Shown: positions 8,331-17,205 of the stretch, piece by piece
Layout: each line of letters opens with the position of its first letter
How positions within the stretch are numbered: position 1 is the stretch's first letter
Assembly: GCA_937864815.1 (NCBI GenBank)
Contig: CALMJY010000047.1
Coordinates: forward strand, 1 to 54,421
From: an uncultured Bacteroidota bacterium
Lineage (GTDB): Bacteria; Bacteroidota; Bacteroidia; Bacteroidales; VadinHA17
Length of the DNA: 54,421 bases
Direction: 5' to 3'
Position numbers and translations under genes: made by a program
Notes under the pieces: model-generated
Databases searched by the model: none
What the model was told of the DNA's origin: nothing
Seen by the model: the letters and a program-made list of their open reading frames with translations, nothing else

Positions 8331-9893
8331 TCAGAATCTTGGTCTCTGCGAATCTTCAGGATGTGGCTTCATTACCGGTTTGGCAGGAAGCTTGACATTC
8401 CTCATAGCAGCATTGTATGCAAATATTGCAGTAATTACCGCATTATGCTTCAGATCAGGCATAACCAGTCTCTCATAAGTATCCATAACAGTATGATAAC
8501 CACGGCCGTACTCAATCTCATCCTGAATGAACTGGAAACCTGGCAGACCAAGGCTATTGAAAGTCAGGTGGTCAGTTCCTCCGGTATTATTAGGCGATAT
8601 TGTCGTAAAGCCCATATCCTTTAAAGGTACCATCCACTGATCGAATATTGGTCTGACAAGGTCATTCTCCTGGAGATAAATTCCACGGTATTTTCCGGTA
8701 CCGTTATCCATATTGAAATATCCGGCAAATTTCTCAAAATCCGCTTTATGTTCTTTTGTTTCCTTATCTGCAAGGTATTTATCGGAATATCCTCTGGATC
8801 CGATGAATCCTTCTTCCTCACCGCCCCATAATGCTACCCTGATGGTCCTTTTTGGTGAAGCATCAATGGCTTTAAGTATTCTCAGAGCTTCCATCATAAC
8901 AATGCAACCTGAGGCGTTGTCAGCAGCACCTGTGCCGCCATGCCATGAATCGATATGTGCTCCAATCATCACAACCTCGTTTTTCAGGATCTTGTCTGTA
9001 CCGGGAATTTCGCCAATAACATTATAAACAGTCGGACTTTCGAAAAACTTATTCTGAATTTCTATCTCCATTTCAACCGGCAGATTGTGTTTCAGAATAC
9101 GTTCCATTCTTCCGTGAGCTTCAACAGCCAGATTTAACTGTGCCACAGGCTCTTTGTCTCCCTTTTTGTAGTTAGCACTGTTCGACCTGGGGACGTTGAA
9201 TGTTCCCGCACCGTTAAGAATAACTGCAGCTCCCTCATTACTGAGGAATTCGGATATTTTATTCCGGAGAGCTCTCTGGGCTGCATACTGGGCAAAGTCG
9301 AAAGTTGGTCTTCTTCCGGACCTTCCGGCAGATGCCTTTTCCATTTCGGCGAGTTGTGCATCAGTATACCTGCTGGCAAGAGGTTCAAAACTTGCTTCAT
9401 AAGTGGTTGAAGATGGCATCAGTACTATCTTACCGGCCAGTTTTCCCTTATATTTTTCAAGATCAGCCTCTGCTTTGACATCAACATAAACTACTTCCCC
9501 TTTAACAACTCCGTTTGTACTTCCTGTCCATGCAACAGGATTACATGCAAAATTTGAATAATATGGTGCAGTCATTGCCGCATATGTTTTCACATTGTCC
9601 CATCCGGGTTTATCAAATTCGTCGGCAGCTTCAATCCTTACATTCTGGAATCCAAGTTCTTCCATTTTCTTTTTAGCCCATTCATTACCACGAGTCATAC
9701 CGGTCGAACCTGTGAGCCGGGGGCCTGTAAGGTCGGTAAGTCCAAATGCAAGTTCTTCAATCTGAGAATACTTCAAGCCTTCCTGTTTGATCTTGTAGAT
9801 CATTGCAAGGTCGATGTTCTCAGTCTGTGCCAGCAAAAAAGCAGGCAGTACAAACATTACTAATAGTGATGCTGTTAAGTTTCTGATTTTCAT
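8331..9893 (-). CDS. Secreted M28 family zinc aminopeptidase, carboxypeptidase Q-like
   Basis: This is a 520-residue M28 metallopeptidase. A Sec signal peptide (MKIRNLTASLLVMFVLPAFLLAQ) precedes a protease-associated (PA) domain at about 140-280 inserted before the zinc-binding core. The zinc and catalytic residues are visible in AHIDSWHGGTGAADNASG (about 314), GGEEEGFIGS (about 359), YFNMDNGTG (about 396) and GGTDHLTF (about 441). The layout resembles carboxypeptidase Q (PGCP)-type M28 enzymes, which trim N-terminal residues or dipeptides. It probably acts in the periplasm or outside the cell. It is transcribed leftward and convergent with the oxidoreductase; a TAnnTTTG box lies 32 bases upstream of the ATG. 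Confidence 0.9.
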   Translation of the reverse strand: MKIRNLTASLLVMFVLPAFLLAQTENIDLAMIYKIKQEGLKYSQIEELAFGLTDLTGPRLTGSTGMTRGNEWAKKKMEELGFQNVRIEAADEFDKPGWDNVKTYAAMTAPYYSNFACNPVAWTGSTNGVVKGEVVYVDVKAEADLEKYKGKLAGKIVLMPSSTTYEASFEPLASRYTDAQLAEMEKASAGRSGRRPTFDFAQYAAQRALRNKISEFLSNEGAAVILNGAGTFNVPRSNSANYKKGDKEPVAQLNLAVEAHGRMERILKHNLPVEMEIEIQNKFFESPTVYNVIGEIPGTDKILKNEVVMIGAHIDSWHGGTGAADNASGCIVMMEALRILKAIDASPKRTIRVALWGGEEEGFIGSRGYSDKYLADKETKEHKADFEKFAGYFNMDNGTGKYRGIYLQENDLVRPIFDQWMVPLKDMGFTTISPNNTGGTDHLTFNSLGLPGFQFIQDEIEYGRGYHTVMDTYERLVMPDLKHNAVITAIFAYNAAMRNVKLPAKPVMKPHPEDSQRPRF

Positions 9894-9924
9894 ATTTTGA
9901 ATTGTATTTATTTGGATTCTGTAT

Positions 9925-9932
9925 CAAATGTA
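9925..9932 (-). promoter_or_regulatory. -7 promoter box TACATTTG for M28 gene
   Basis: A perfect match to the Bacteroidota -7 consensus TAnnTTTG on the minus strand, 32 bases from the start codon at 9893. No clear TTG lies at the usual distance upstream, so this rests on one box. Confidence 0.4.
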
Positions 9933-10029
9933 TTTAAAAAACAATCCGGGGTTTAATTAAGTGTGAAAATTAACAATAATTAACCTGTAAATATATTTTT
10001 GTCGTCCTGATAGATCTTTCATTCTGGAA

Positions 10030-10111
10030 GCTCCCCTCCCTGGAGGGGTTGGGGGTGGGTTTCATAAGGTATTACCCACCCCTGGCCCCTCCCAGGAGGG
10101 GAACCTGGGTA
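10030..10111. repeat. GC-rich inverted-pair repeat
   Basis: Two copies of the unit seen singly at 2074-2108 lie head to head. The left arm is CTCCCCTCCCTGGAGGGG followed by TTGGGGGTGGGT; the right arm is ACCCACCCCTGGCCCCTCCC followed by AGGAGGGGAA. A large cruciform or RNA hairpin is possible. It lies in the 225-bp gap between the M28 and GH2 genes, next to the GH2 stop codon. Confidence 0.8.
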
Positions 10112-10118
10112 TCCGAAT

Positions 10119-12941
10119 CTATTTCTTCATCACAAAAATCACCGAAGGATCAACCGGATATCTGCCAAAACGTTCACCATAAATGGCGAGGCCTCCGGGA
10201 ACTGACTCATCAACCTCAAATCTGATGGTTAATTTCCTGTCTGCTGCCTTTTTAATCAATTCAACAGGAATGGAAGCCCTGGTCAGGTATCCATATGATC
10301 CGGCCTCATCCAGTTTCCGGTTCTGCGGCTGGGAGAACCATGAGAGAATTCCCCGGTGATCGGCAGGATCATCATCAAGGATAAAAGTACCTATCGACTG
10401 CCCTTCAACAGTGATTCTTACAGCCGAGGTATGTTTCTTTGTATCGGTCATAGGATATGAATTGGGATTCTGTCCCGGATCATTAGTACCTTTTCCCAGC
10501 ATATAATCACCATCAGGCAGCTTAGCATCTTTCCTGTCCTTGCCAAAAAGCTCCTTGGCCGACATTTCTGCAACAAATGAAACTGATTCCGTATTGTCAG
10601 AGGATATCCCTTCAGGGATCGTGATTTCATACTCAAAAAAACCTGACCCTGCTCCGTTTACCTTGAGTCCGTCTAAAACATTCCATTGCTTCTGACTCCA
10701 GCTCTGCTTTGTAAAGGATGATGGAGCAAAACGGACGACATTGATTTTCTGTCCGTCCTTATCAATGGTTTCATTACGTTTTGATGTTTTTTCTCCTATT
10801 GTGAAGGAGGTAAAGTTTCTGTGCAGAATTCTGCCCGAGGCATCCTCAGTAATGACTGTTAATATTGCAAGACCTTGTTTGTCAGGCATATTTAATGTTA
10901 TCTGACCGGCATCTCCTGCACTCCATTTATTATAGCGGATTGGCAATAATGTGCCTGGCTGTGTCCAGTAGTTACCCAGCCTGTCCCATCCAAAGAGAGT
11001 TGTTTTTACGAATAGTTCATTACCCAGATCAGCATCTGTCATAAATGATGCAAACAGAGGGAGCTTAACTGATTCAAGAGGTTTTGCTTCCCTGCATAGA
11101 GGGCCTTCTACTGCAAGATAAACATCGCTGTGGAGATCATTCAGGGTCATTCCCGGTACAAGATCCCCGAGCCCGGTATATTTGTCACTTCTGTCATATT
11201 TGTAGTATCCGTTCCACTCGTTAATTACATCATGATGTTCAGTATACAGCCAGCCACAAATCTTTGGATGGCTGCGGAATTCGTTCATCATAAGATGATA
11301 GTCCCAACTCCAGTCTACATCACCGGTACTGCCGTTATATCCCCATACGTTTCCGCATTCACTGTTGAACAGAGGTTGTTCACCCTGTGTGCGCCCACCA
11401 ATAAAGTTCCATTTCGAACCGGGGCTGGTGTTTGCACATACTTCATCAAGATGTTTTTTCCAGTCATAACCGGGAATATATACATGCCAGCTGTTAACAT
11501 CAGTTGCAACATGATCGTAATTGCAAGGAGAGTTATCTTCCACAAGTCTTGTCGGGTCCAGTGTTTTGGCGAGTTTATATAAACTCTCGACCCACTGCTG
11601 GGTTTCGGGCAGGTAGATCCTTTCCTTTTTTGGTTCTTTTTTCTCTGTAAACAATCCCCATGTTTCATTAAAAAGAACCCACTGAAAGATTGATGGATGA
11701 TTGTAATCCCTTTCTATCATAGCTTTCATTGCCACCAGATGCTCATCCTGAGCCTCTTTACCGGGCTCTCCCCAGAAATTTGGCACATCAGCCATAATCA
11801 GCAGACCTAGTTTATCAGCCCAGTAAAGTTTTCTTGGCACCTCCACTTTAATATGTATCCTGTTTGTATTCAGTCCTATACGTTTTGAGCGAAGTATCTC
11901 ATCCCTCATGAATTCATCTGATGGGAATGTATAAAAGCCTTCAGGATGATAGGACTGATCGAGACACATCTGAAGATAAACAGGCTTATTGTTAAGTGCG
12001 ATATATGGATAGTTCAGGCCGGGAAGCCTTACTATGCTAATCTTTCTCATCCCGAAATAGCTTTGTACCTGGTCTGTTTCTGTGTCTTTTTCCAGGATGG
12101 TAGCTTTTACATCATAAAGGAATGGATTGTTCAGATCCCAAAGGATCATATTTTCAACCGGAACCTGAAAAACCAGTTCATTTGAACCCTTTTTAAATTT
12201 CTGTATTGTTTCAGGTTTTGACTGATTGCCATTCAGTATCGTGAGTTTAAAAGCGGTAGCAGAGCCTGCTGCCTGACTTGTGATAACCTTTACTGTTATA
12301 TTTTGCCGGTCAATATCCGGTGTAAAATGAACTGTTTTGATAAAATTTTCCCCTCGCGCCTCAAGGTAGACAGTCTGCCAAATACCTTTTGCCTGGCCAT
12401 AACCCTGCTTACCTTCAAGCTTATATGGGAATGGAGAATCATCCACTCTAACAACAAGCTGCTGTTTCTGTCCTTTTTTAATATAGGGAGTAATATCAAA
12501 TTCGAAAGGTGTATATCCGCCCTGGAAGGTTCCAAGCTTCTGACCATCGAGCCAGGCTGTCGTGATCCAGTCACTTGCTCCGAAAACAATAAACACTTTT
12601 TTCCCATTCCAGTCCTGAGGCACTTCAATTTTACGGCTGTACCAGCCAATCTCGGCTTCATTGTTCACACCAGAAAGCTTTGATCCCCAGGGAAATGGAA
12701 CAACAATTTTTTTATCGAATTTATCAGTATTGTTAAACCATAGATCTTTTTCCCCTGTATTCAGGGCATCAAATCTGAAATCCCATAAACCATTAAGATT
12801 TTGCCACATTTCTCTCTGAAAATCCGGTCTGGGATGTTCCGGAAGAGGCAAAGCCTCACTGGTTTGTCCGTATATTTCACCCTGAAAAAAAATAAGAAAC
12901 AAAAGAATAATTACAGTAGAAAAAATAAGCGATCTTTTCAT
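10119..12941 (-). CDS. Secreted glycoside hydrolase family 2 enzyme
   Basis: This is a GH2 glycosidase of about 940 residues. The chosen start gives MKRSLIFSTVIILLFLIFFQ, a clean signal peptide; an ATG seven codons upstream (12962) would add MTTNNHN. Domains: an N-terminal jelly-roll (about 30-220, DFQREMWQNLNGLWDFRF), an Ig-like domain (about 220-330), then a TIM barrel. The acid/base Glu lies in QWVLFNETWG (about 424) and the candidate nucleophile Glu in LFNSECGNVWGY (about 526). A further C-terminal region of some 200 residues is probably beta-rich and was not recognised. GH2 includes beta-galactosidases, beta-mannosidases and beta-glucuronidases; the substrate cannot be fixed from sequence. 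No SusC/D pair is visible nearby. Confidence 0.88.
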   Translation of the reverse strand: MKRSLIFSTVIILLFLIFFQGEIYGQTSEALPLPEHPRPDFQREMWQNLNGLWDFRFDALNTGEKDLWFNNTDKFDKKIVVPFPWGSKLSGVNNEAEIGWYSRKIEVPQDWNGKKVFIVFGASDWITTAWLDGQKLGTFQGGYTPFEFDITPYIKKGQKQQLVVRVDDSPFPYKLEGKQGYGQAKGIWQTVYLEARGENFIKTVHFTPDIDRQNITVKVITSQAAGSATAFKLTILNGNQSKPETIQKFKKGSNELVFQVPVENMILWDLNNPFLYDVKATILEKDTETDQVQSYFGMRKISIVRLPGLNYPYIALNNKPVYLQMCLDQSYHPEGFYTFPSDEFMRDEILRSKRIGLNTNRIHIKVEVPRKLYWADKLGLLIMADVPNFWGEPGKEAQDEHLVAMKAMIERDYNHPSIFQWVLFNETWGLFTEKKEPKKERIYLPETQQWVESLYKLAKTLDPTRLVEDNSPCNYDHVATDVNSWHVYIPGYDWKKHLDEVCANTSPGSKWNFIGGRTQGEQPLFNSECGNVWGYNGSTGDVDWSWDYHLMMNEFRSHPKICGWLYTEHHDVINEWNGYYKYDRSDKYTGLGDLVPGMTLNDLHSDVYLAVEGPLCREAKPLESVKLPLFASFMTDADLGNELFVKTTLFGWDRLGNYWTQPGTLLPIRYNKWSAGDAGQITLNMPDKQGLAILTVITEDASGRILHRNFTSFTIGEKTSKRNETIDKDGQKINVVRFAPSSFTKQSWSQKQWNVLDGLKVNGAGSGFFEYEITIPEGISSDNTESVSFVAEMSAKELFGKDRKDAKLPDGDYMLGKGTNDPGQNPNSYPMTDTKKHTSAVRITVEGQSIGTFILDDDPADHRGILSWFSQPQNRKLDEAGSYGYLTRASIPVELIKKAADRKLTIRFEVDESVPGGLAIYGERFGRYPVDPSVIFVMKK

Positions 12942-13071
12942 ATTATGATTATTTGTTGTCATGATGATTTTGATCTAAAAATAGCAATGCATTGTTTAAT
13001 AGAAAAATAATTGGAGCTATTTATCTTTCATCTTTGCTCAATCTACATTTATTTGACATTTCTCCCCAGTT

Positions 13072-13096
13072 GCCTGTCGCCTGTCGCCTGTCGCCT
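13072..13096 (+). repeat. GCCTGTC heptamer array
   Basis: Three exact 7-bp units GCCTGTC plus GCCT. They lie in the 249-bp gap between the divergent GH2 and mutS2 genes. The same heptamer family recurs at 17171, 20392 and 49619. Confidence 0.8.
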
Positions 13097-13133
13097 TTTT
13101 TATTATTTTTGTCTTTAACTAATTTTAAAAAAC

Positions 13134-13165
13134 ATCCCCCTTTCCCGCTTCAAAGGGGGAATTGG
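13134..13165. repeat. CCCCCTTT/AAAGGGGG hairpin repeat
   Basis: A single unit, CATCCCCCTTTCCCGC, is followed by TTCAAAGGGGGAATTGG and forms a CCCCCTTT/AAAGGGGG stem. It is related to the other GC-rich interspersed repeats and lies 26 bases upstream of mutS2. Confidence 0.65.
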
Positions 13166-13190
13166 AAAACATATTACTTTTATCTTTTAA

Positions 13191-15668
13191 ATGATTTATC
13201 CGGAAAATTTCGAAAGCAAGATTGGCTTTGACAGGATCAGAACTCTTCTTAAAGAGAAGTGCCTCAGCCCTATGGGACTTGAAAAGGTTGAGAGTATTCA
13301 GTTTTCAGTTGATTTTGATTACTTGTCAAGAGAGCTGTCAGCTACTTATGAGTTTCAGCAAATTCTAACACTTGAAGACTTTTTCCCTTCAGAACATTAC
13401 TATAAGATATCAGACTCACTTAACAAAATCAGGATAGAGGGTACATTTCCTGAAGTTCAGGAGGTATTTGATCTGAAGCGTTCACTTGAAACTGTTAAAA
13501 CCATACTTAATTTTTTCAGGAGCAAGGATGCTGTAAAGTATCCCGTATTACGCGAGATGTGTAGCTCGGTAAAAACTTATCCATATGTACTGGAAGCTAT
13601 TGACAGGATAATTGATAAGAAGGGAATGATAAAGGATAATGCATCCACCAGGCTAAGGGATATCCGTTCAGAACTTATAAGTAAGAGCATCCAGGTATCA
13701 AAACGACTTCATGCAATACTTAAACAGGCTCAGACAGACGGTATTGTTGATTCAGATACTACTGTTTCAGTCAGAAACGGAAGAGGAGTAATACCTGTAA
13801 GCGCCTACGACAAAAGAAAAATAAAGGGACTGATCCATGACCAGTCTGCTTCGGGCAAGACAGTCTTTATTGAACCTGAGGAGATAGTGGAAATGAATAA
13901 TGATATCGTCGAGCTGGAATACGAGGAGAAGAGAGAAATTGTGAGGATACTTACATCATTTGCAGATAATATCAGGCCATATATAGATGATCTTCTGGAG
14001 GCAAACAGGTTTCTCGGGGATATAGATTTTCTCAGGGCCAAAGCGATACTCGGTAACAGGCTCAGCTCAATAAAACCGGGAATAAACGGCACCCCGGTGG
14101 TAAACTGGAGGAGGGCAGTCCATCCTTTATTATTTCTCGCTTTTGAAAAATCTCCGGGAAGAAAGGTGGTGCCTCTTGATATTCTGCTGGACGAAAAAGA
14201 GAGGATATTGCTTATTTCAGGTCCGAATGCAGGTGGTAAATCTGTATGCCTGAAAACAGTTGGCTTGCTTCAGTATATGATTCAATGCGGACTTACTATA
14301 CCTGTAGCAGAGGGATCGGAAACAGGTATGTTCAGGAAAATACTCATTGATATCGGTGACGAACAGAGCATAGACAACGATTTAAGTACTTACAGTTCGC
14401 ATCTTATCAACATGAAGTACTTTGTAAAGAACGGGGATGAAAAGACACTTATACTGATTGATGAATTCGGAACAGGTACTGAGCCAATGCTGGGCGGATC
14501 AATTGCAGAAGCTATTCTTGGCGAACTTAACCGTAAAAAGGTCTTTGGAGTGATAACCACTCATTATACAAATCTTAAACACTTTGCTTCTTTAACCCCG
14601 GGTATTGTAAATGGTGCCATGGCGTTTGATAATCACCTGATGCAGCCTCTGTTTCAGTTAAATATCGGAAAACCGGGCAGTTCGTTTGCTTTTGAGATTG
14701 CTAGAAAAATAGGATTACCGGAAGAGTTATTGTCGGCAGCATCCGAAAGAGCCGGTGTTAAGAATATTAAGTATGACCGCCATCTAAAAGATATTGCACG
14801 CGATAAGCGTTATTGGGAGATGAAGAGGCAGAATATCAGGCAGCATGAGAAACGTCTTGAGGAACTGATGGCTGAATATGAAAATGAACTTGCAGGGGCA
14901 AAGAGCCTTAGGAAGGAGATAATTACCAAAGCCAAAGATGAAGCCCGGAAGCTTCTGAGTGAATCAAACAGGATGATTGAAAATACAATCCGTCAGATAA
15001 AGGAATCACAGGCAGAAAAAGAAAAGACAAAGGAGATCAGGCAGCAGCTCGAGGAATTTAAGGAGATTGTGGAAGAAGAGATTAAGCCGGTTGTAACACC
15101 GACTGAACAAAAAGTTGCTATACTGAATTCTAAAGCAAAAAGGATCCGGAGGGAAAAAGAACCGGAGCAGGTTCCTGAAAAAGCTCAAGAGGATAATATA
15201 CCATTCAAACCTGGTGATGCAGTAAGGATGATTGATACAATGGCAGCTGGTGAGATTATCTCAATAAAAGGAAAAAAGGCTGAAATTGAAACAGGAACTC
15301 TCAGATTCAAGGTTCCGATTGACAGAATCGAACAGATAACACGATCCGAACTTAAGAAAAGCCTCCGGTCAAACATGCCGGTAAAGGAAAATGACCCTGA
15401 GATTGTACAGCGTAATATCCATTTCAAACCTGAAATTGATATCCGAGGAGTCAGGGGAGAGGAGGCAATTAACCAGGTACGTGACCTTATTGACAATGCT
15501 CTGATCGTTCAGCATCGCTACCTGAGGATCCTGCACGGAAAAGGTAATGGCATACTGCGTCAGCTTGTCAGGGAATATATTGCAACATGCGGAGTTGTAA
15601 AGACCTTTCGTGATGAACATGTTGAGTTTGGAGGTTCCGGTATTACCATTGTGGAAATGGATTTCTGA
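13191..15668 (+). CDS. mutS2: MutS2 family ATPase/endonuclease
   Basis: This is an 825-residue MutS2 of typical length. The core and clamp helices (1-300) precede the ATPase domain, with Walker A GPNAGGKSVCLKT at about 343 and Walker B TLILIDEFGTGTEP at about 420. A long Lys/Glu-rich coiled coil (about 520-660) leads to a KOW-like segment (KPGDAVRMIDTMAAGEI) and a C-terminal Smr nuclease domain (EIDIRGVRGEEA near 747, LHGKGNG near 780). In other bacteria MutS2 suppresses recombination or splits collided ribosomes (RqcU role); which applies here is unknown. It lacks the mismatch-binding domain of MutS1. It stands alone, with the GH2 gene divergent on the left. Confidence 0.96.
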   Translation: MIYPENFESKIGFDRIRTLLKEKCLSPMGLEKVESIQFSVDFDYLSRELSATYEFQQILTLEDFFPSEHYYKISDSLNKIRIEGTFPEVQEVFDLKRSLETVKTILNFFRSKDAVKYPVLREMCSSVKTYPYVLEAIDRIIDKKGMIKDNASTRLRDIRSELISKSIQVSKRLHAILKQAQTDGIVDSDTTVSVRNGRGVIPVSAYDKRKIKGLIHDQSASGKTVFIEPEEIVEMNNDIVELEYEEKREIVRILTSFADNIRPYIDDLLEANRFLGDIDFLRAKAILGNRLSSIKPGINGTPVVNWRRAVHPLLFLAFEKSPGRKVVPLDILLDEKERILLISGPNAGGKSVCLKTVGLLQYMIQCGLTIPVAEGSETGMFRKILIDIGDEQSIDNDLSTYSSHLINMKYFVKNGDEKTLILIDEFGTGTEPMLGGSIAEAILGELNRKKVFGVITTHYTNLKHFASLTPGIVNGAMAFDNHLMQPLFQLNIGKPGSSFAFEIARKIGLPEELLSAASERAGVKNIKYDRHLKDIARDKRYWEMKRQNIRQHEKRLEELMAEYENELAGAKSLRKEIITKAKDEARKLLSESNRMIENTIRQIKESQAEKEKTKEIRQQLEEFKEIVEEEIKPVVTPTEQKVAILNSKAKRIRREKEPEQVPEKAQEDNIPFKPGDAVRMIDTMAAGEIISIKGKKAEIETGTLRFKVPIDRIEQITRSELKKSLRSNMPVKENDPEIVQRNIHFKPEIDIRGVRGEEAINQVRDLIDNALIVQHRYLRILHGKGNGILRQLVREYIATCGVVKTFRDEHVEFGGSGITIVEMDF

Positions 15669-15687
15669 TTAAGTATACAACCATCCT

Positions 15688-15954
15688 CTATCCGAATCTG
15701 TAGTGTTTCTTAACGGGTTTTTTAATATTCCACGTACACTTTAATCCTTCACTGAAAATCACGAGATCTCCCTTTCCGAATTTTACGGTTTTTCCCCCTG
15801 CCGGTGTTACCTCAACCTCTCCTTCAAGGAGATAACATGTCTCTTTCTCATCATATGCCCATGGGAATTCTGAGACCTCTTTCTTCCATACAGGCCATGA
15901 TTCAACGCCCAACTTTTCAAGCTTTTCTGCTGTCGGTTTTTCTACATGTATCAT
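15688..15954 (-). CDS. Small cupin domain protein
   Basis: This is an 88-residue single cupin of the Cupin_3/DUF861 type. WKKEVSEFPWAYDEKETCYLLEGEVEVTP carries the conserved Glu and the first cupin strands, and GKGDLVIFSEGLKCTWNI the second motif. The family is related to (S)-ureidoglycine aminohydrolase cupins, but most small members have no known substrate. There is no signal peptide, so it is probably cytosolic. It is encoded opposite to its neighbours and ends 19 bp from the mutS2 stop. Start choice: the ATG at 15954 gives MIHVEKPTAEKLEKLGV, a usual beginning for this group. Confidence 0.82.
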   Translation of the reverse strand: MIHVEKPTAEKLEKLGVESWPVWKKEVSEFPWAYDEKETCYLLEGEVEVTPAGGKTVKFGKGDLVIFSEGLKCTWNIKKPVKKHYRFG

Positions 15955-16042
15955 ATCTTCAGGTTTTTGATTCCGTATATTTAAACTCAGAAATAATTTA
16001 TATTGTAATTTAGAGAATTAATTATTCAAAGTATTTCAGATT

Positions 16043-17056
16043 ATGAAATTAAGAAATTCATTTTGCACAGGTATAATAATTGCAGGACTTTTTATCATAT
16101 CCTGTCAGAAACAAGGTAAGTTGCAGGATAATAAGCTGATATCAGACTCAATTAAGAAGCAGGAATGGGCTATTGTTATACATGGAGGGGCAGGTGCGAT
16201 GTCAACAGAAAATTTGTCATCTGAACTTGACAAAGAGTACAGGGCTGCTCTTACAGATGCACTGAATGCCGGTAAGAAGATACTTTCTGAGGGTGGAACT
16301 GCACTTGATGCAGTTGAACAGACTGTCAGGGTGATGGAAGATAATCCATTGTTTAATGCCGGAAAGGGAGCTGTTTTTACACATGAGGGAAAAAATGAGC
16401 TTGATGCCTCAATAATGGATGGATCAAATCTTGCAGCAGGAGCGGTTGCCGGAGTAACAGATATAAAAAACCCGATAACAGCTGCAAGAACTGTTATGAC
16501 TAATTCTCAGCATGTTATGCTTACAGGTGCAGGCGCTTCTCAGTTTGCAGGAGAACAGGGACTTGAAATTGTTCCACCATCATATTTTTATACAGACAGG
16601 AGATTTAATGAACTGCAGGAAGTTCTTAAAAAAGATAAGAATGGCACGGTTGGCTGCTGTGCGCTTGACAAAAAGGGTAATCTCGCTGCAGCAACATCAA
16701 CAGGTGGCATGACAAATAAAAGATATAACAGGATTGGTGATGCTCCGATAATAGGTGCCGGTACTTATGCGAACAATAATACATGTGCCGTTTCTGCAAC
16801 AGGTCACGGTGAATTCTTTATAAGATGGACCGTCGCTCATGACATCTCGGCACTTATGGAATACAAGGGACTTTCGCTTAAAGAAGCTTCAGAACTGGTT
16901 GTTAATGATAAGCTTGTAAAGGCAGGGGGCAGTGGTGGAGTAATATGCGTCGACCGGTATGGTAATGTATCCATGCCTTTCAATTCAAAAGGGATGTTCC
17001 GCGGATTTGCCACAGCTGACGGAAAGGAAGGAGTCTTTATTTTCAGGGAGGAGTGA
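16043..17056 (+). CDS. Isoaspartyl peptidase/L-asparaginase, lipoprotein
   Basis: This 337-residue Ntn-hydrolase is of the plant-type asparaginase (IaaA) family. A lipoprotein signal (LFIISC, lipobox Cys near 21) is followed by WAIVIHGGAGAMS, the conserved start of the alpha subunit. The autocleavage and nucleophile Thr lies in KNGTVGCCALDKKGNLAAAT (about 201). Downstream substrate-binding segments include STGGMTNKRYNRIGDAPIIGAGTYA and SATGHGEFFIR. It hydrolyses beta-aspartyl peptides and asparagine after self-cleavage, here probably in the periplasm. It is a single gene, convergent with the sigma-factor operon, from which it is separated by repeat arrays and a terminator. Confidence 0.92.
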   Translation: MKLRNSFCTGIIIAGLFIISCQKQGKLQDNKLISDSIKKQEWAIVIHGGAGAMSTENLSSELDKEYRAALTDALNAGKKILSEGGTALDAVEQTVRVMEDNPLFNAGKGAVFTHEGKNELDASIMDGSNLAAGAVAGVTDIKNPITAARTVMTNSQHVMLTGAGASQFAGEQGLEIVPPSYFYTDRRFNELQEVLKKDKNGTVGCCALDKKGNLAAATSTGGMTNKRYNRIGDAPIIGAGTYANNNTCAVSATGHGEFFIRWTVAHDISALMEYKGLSLKEASELVVNDKLVKAGGSGGVICVDRYGNVSMPFNSKGMFRGFATADGKEGVFIFREE

Positions 17057-17075
17057 TGAGGTATGGAGACTGGGG

Positions 17076-17109
17076 GAGAGGGAGAGAGGGAGAGAGGGAG
17101 AGAGGGAGA
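17076..17109 (+). repeat. GAGAGGGA octamer array
   Basis: Four exact 8-bp units GAGAGGGA lie 19 bases downstream of the asparaginase stop codon. An ORF through it is an artefact of the purine-only repeat. Confidence 0.85.
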
Positions 17110-17130
17110 TGGACTGCAAGACCGCATGAC

Positions 17131-17154
17131 AAAAAAGGCGGAATCCCTTCCGCC
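17131..17154 (-). terminator. Rho-independent terminator of the sigma-factor operon
   Basis: The stem GGCGGAA/TTCCGCC with a four-base loop (17137-17154) is followed on the minus strand by six T residues (17131-17136 read in reverse). It lies downstream of the leftward operon ending at 17204. Confidence 0.75.
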
Positions 17155-17170
17155 CATTAGCTTTTCTTTG

Positions 17171-17205
17171 GCCTGTAGCCTGATGCCGGTTGCCTGCAGC
17201 CTGTT
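17171..17205 (+). repeat. Degenerate GCCTGTx heptamer array
   Basis: Five period-7 units: GCCTGTA, GCCTGAT, GCCGGTT, GCCTGCA, GCCTGTT. This is the same family as 13072, 20392 and 49619. It runs up to, and overlaps by two bases, the stop of the surface-protein gene at 17204. Confidence 0.75.

Noticed and set aside
11130-11582. Plus-strand ORF of 150 codons inside the GH2 gene
   Set aside because: It is a shadow frame within a well-supported coding region and has no recognisable domain.
13175-13182. TACTTTTA as the mutS2 promoter
   Set aside because: It matches seven of eight positions but lies only 8 bases before the ATG, too close for a start site.
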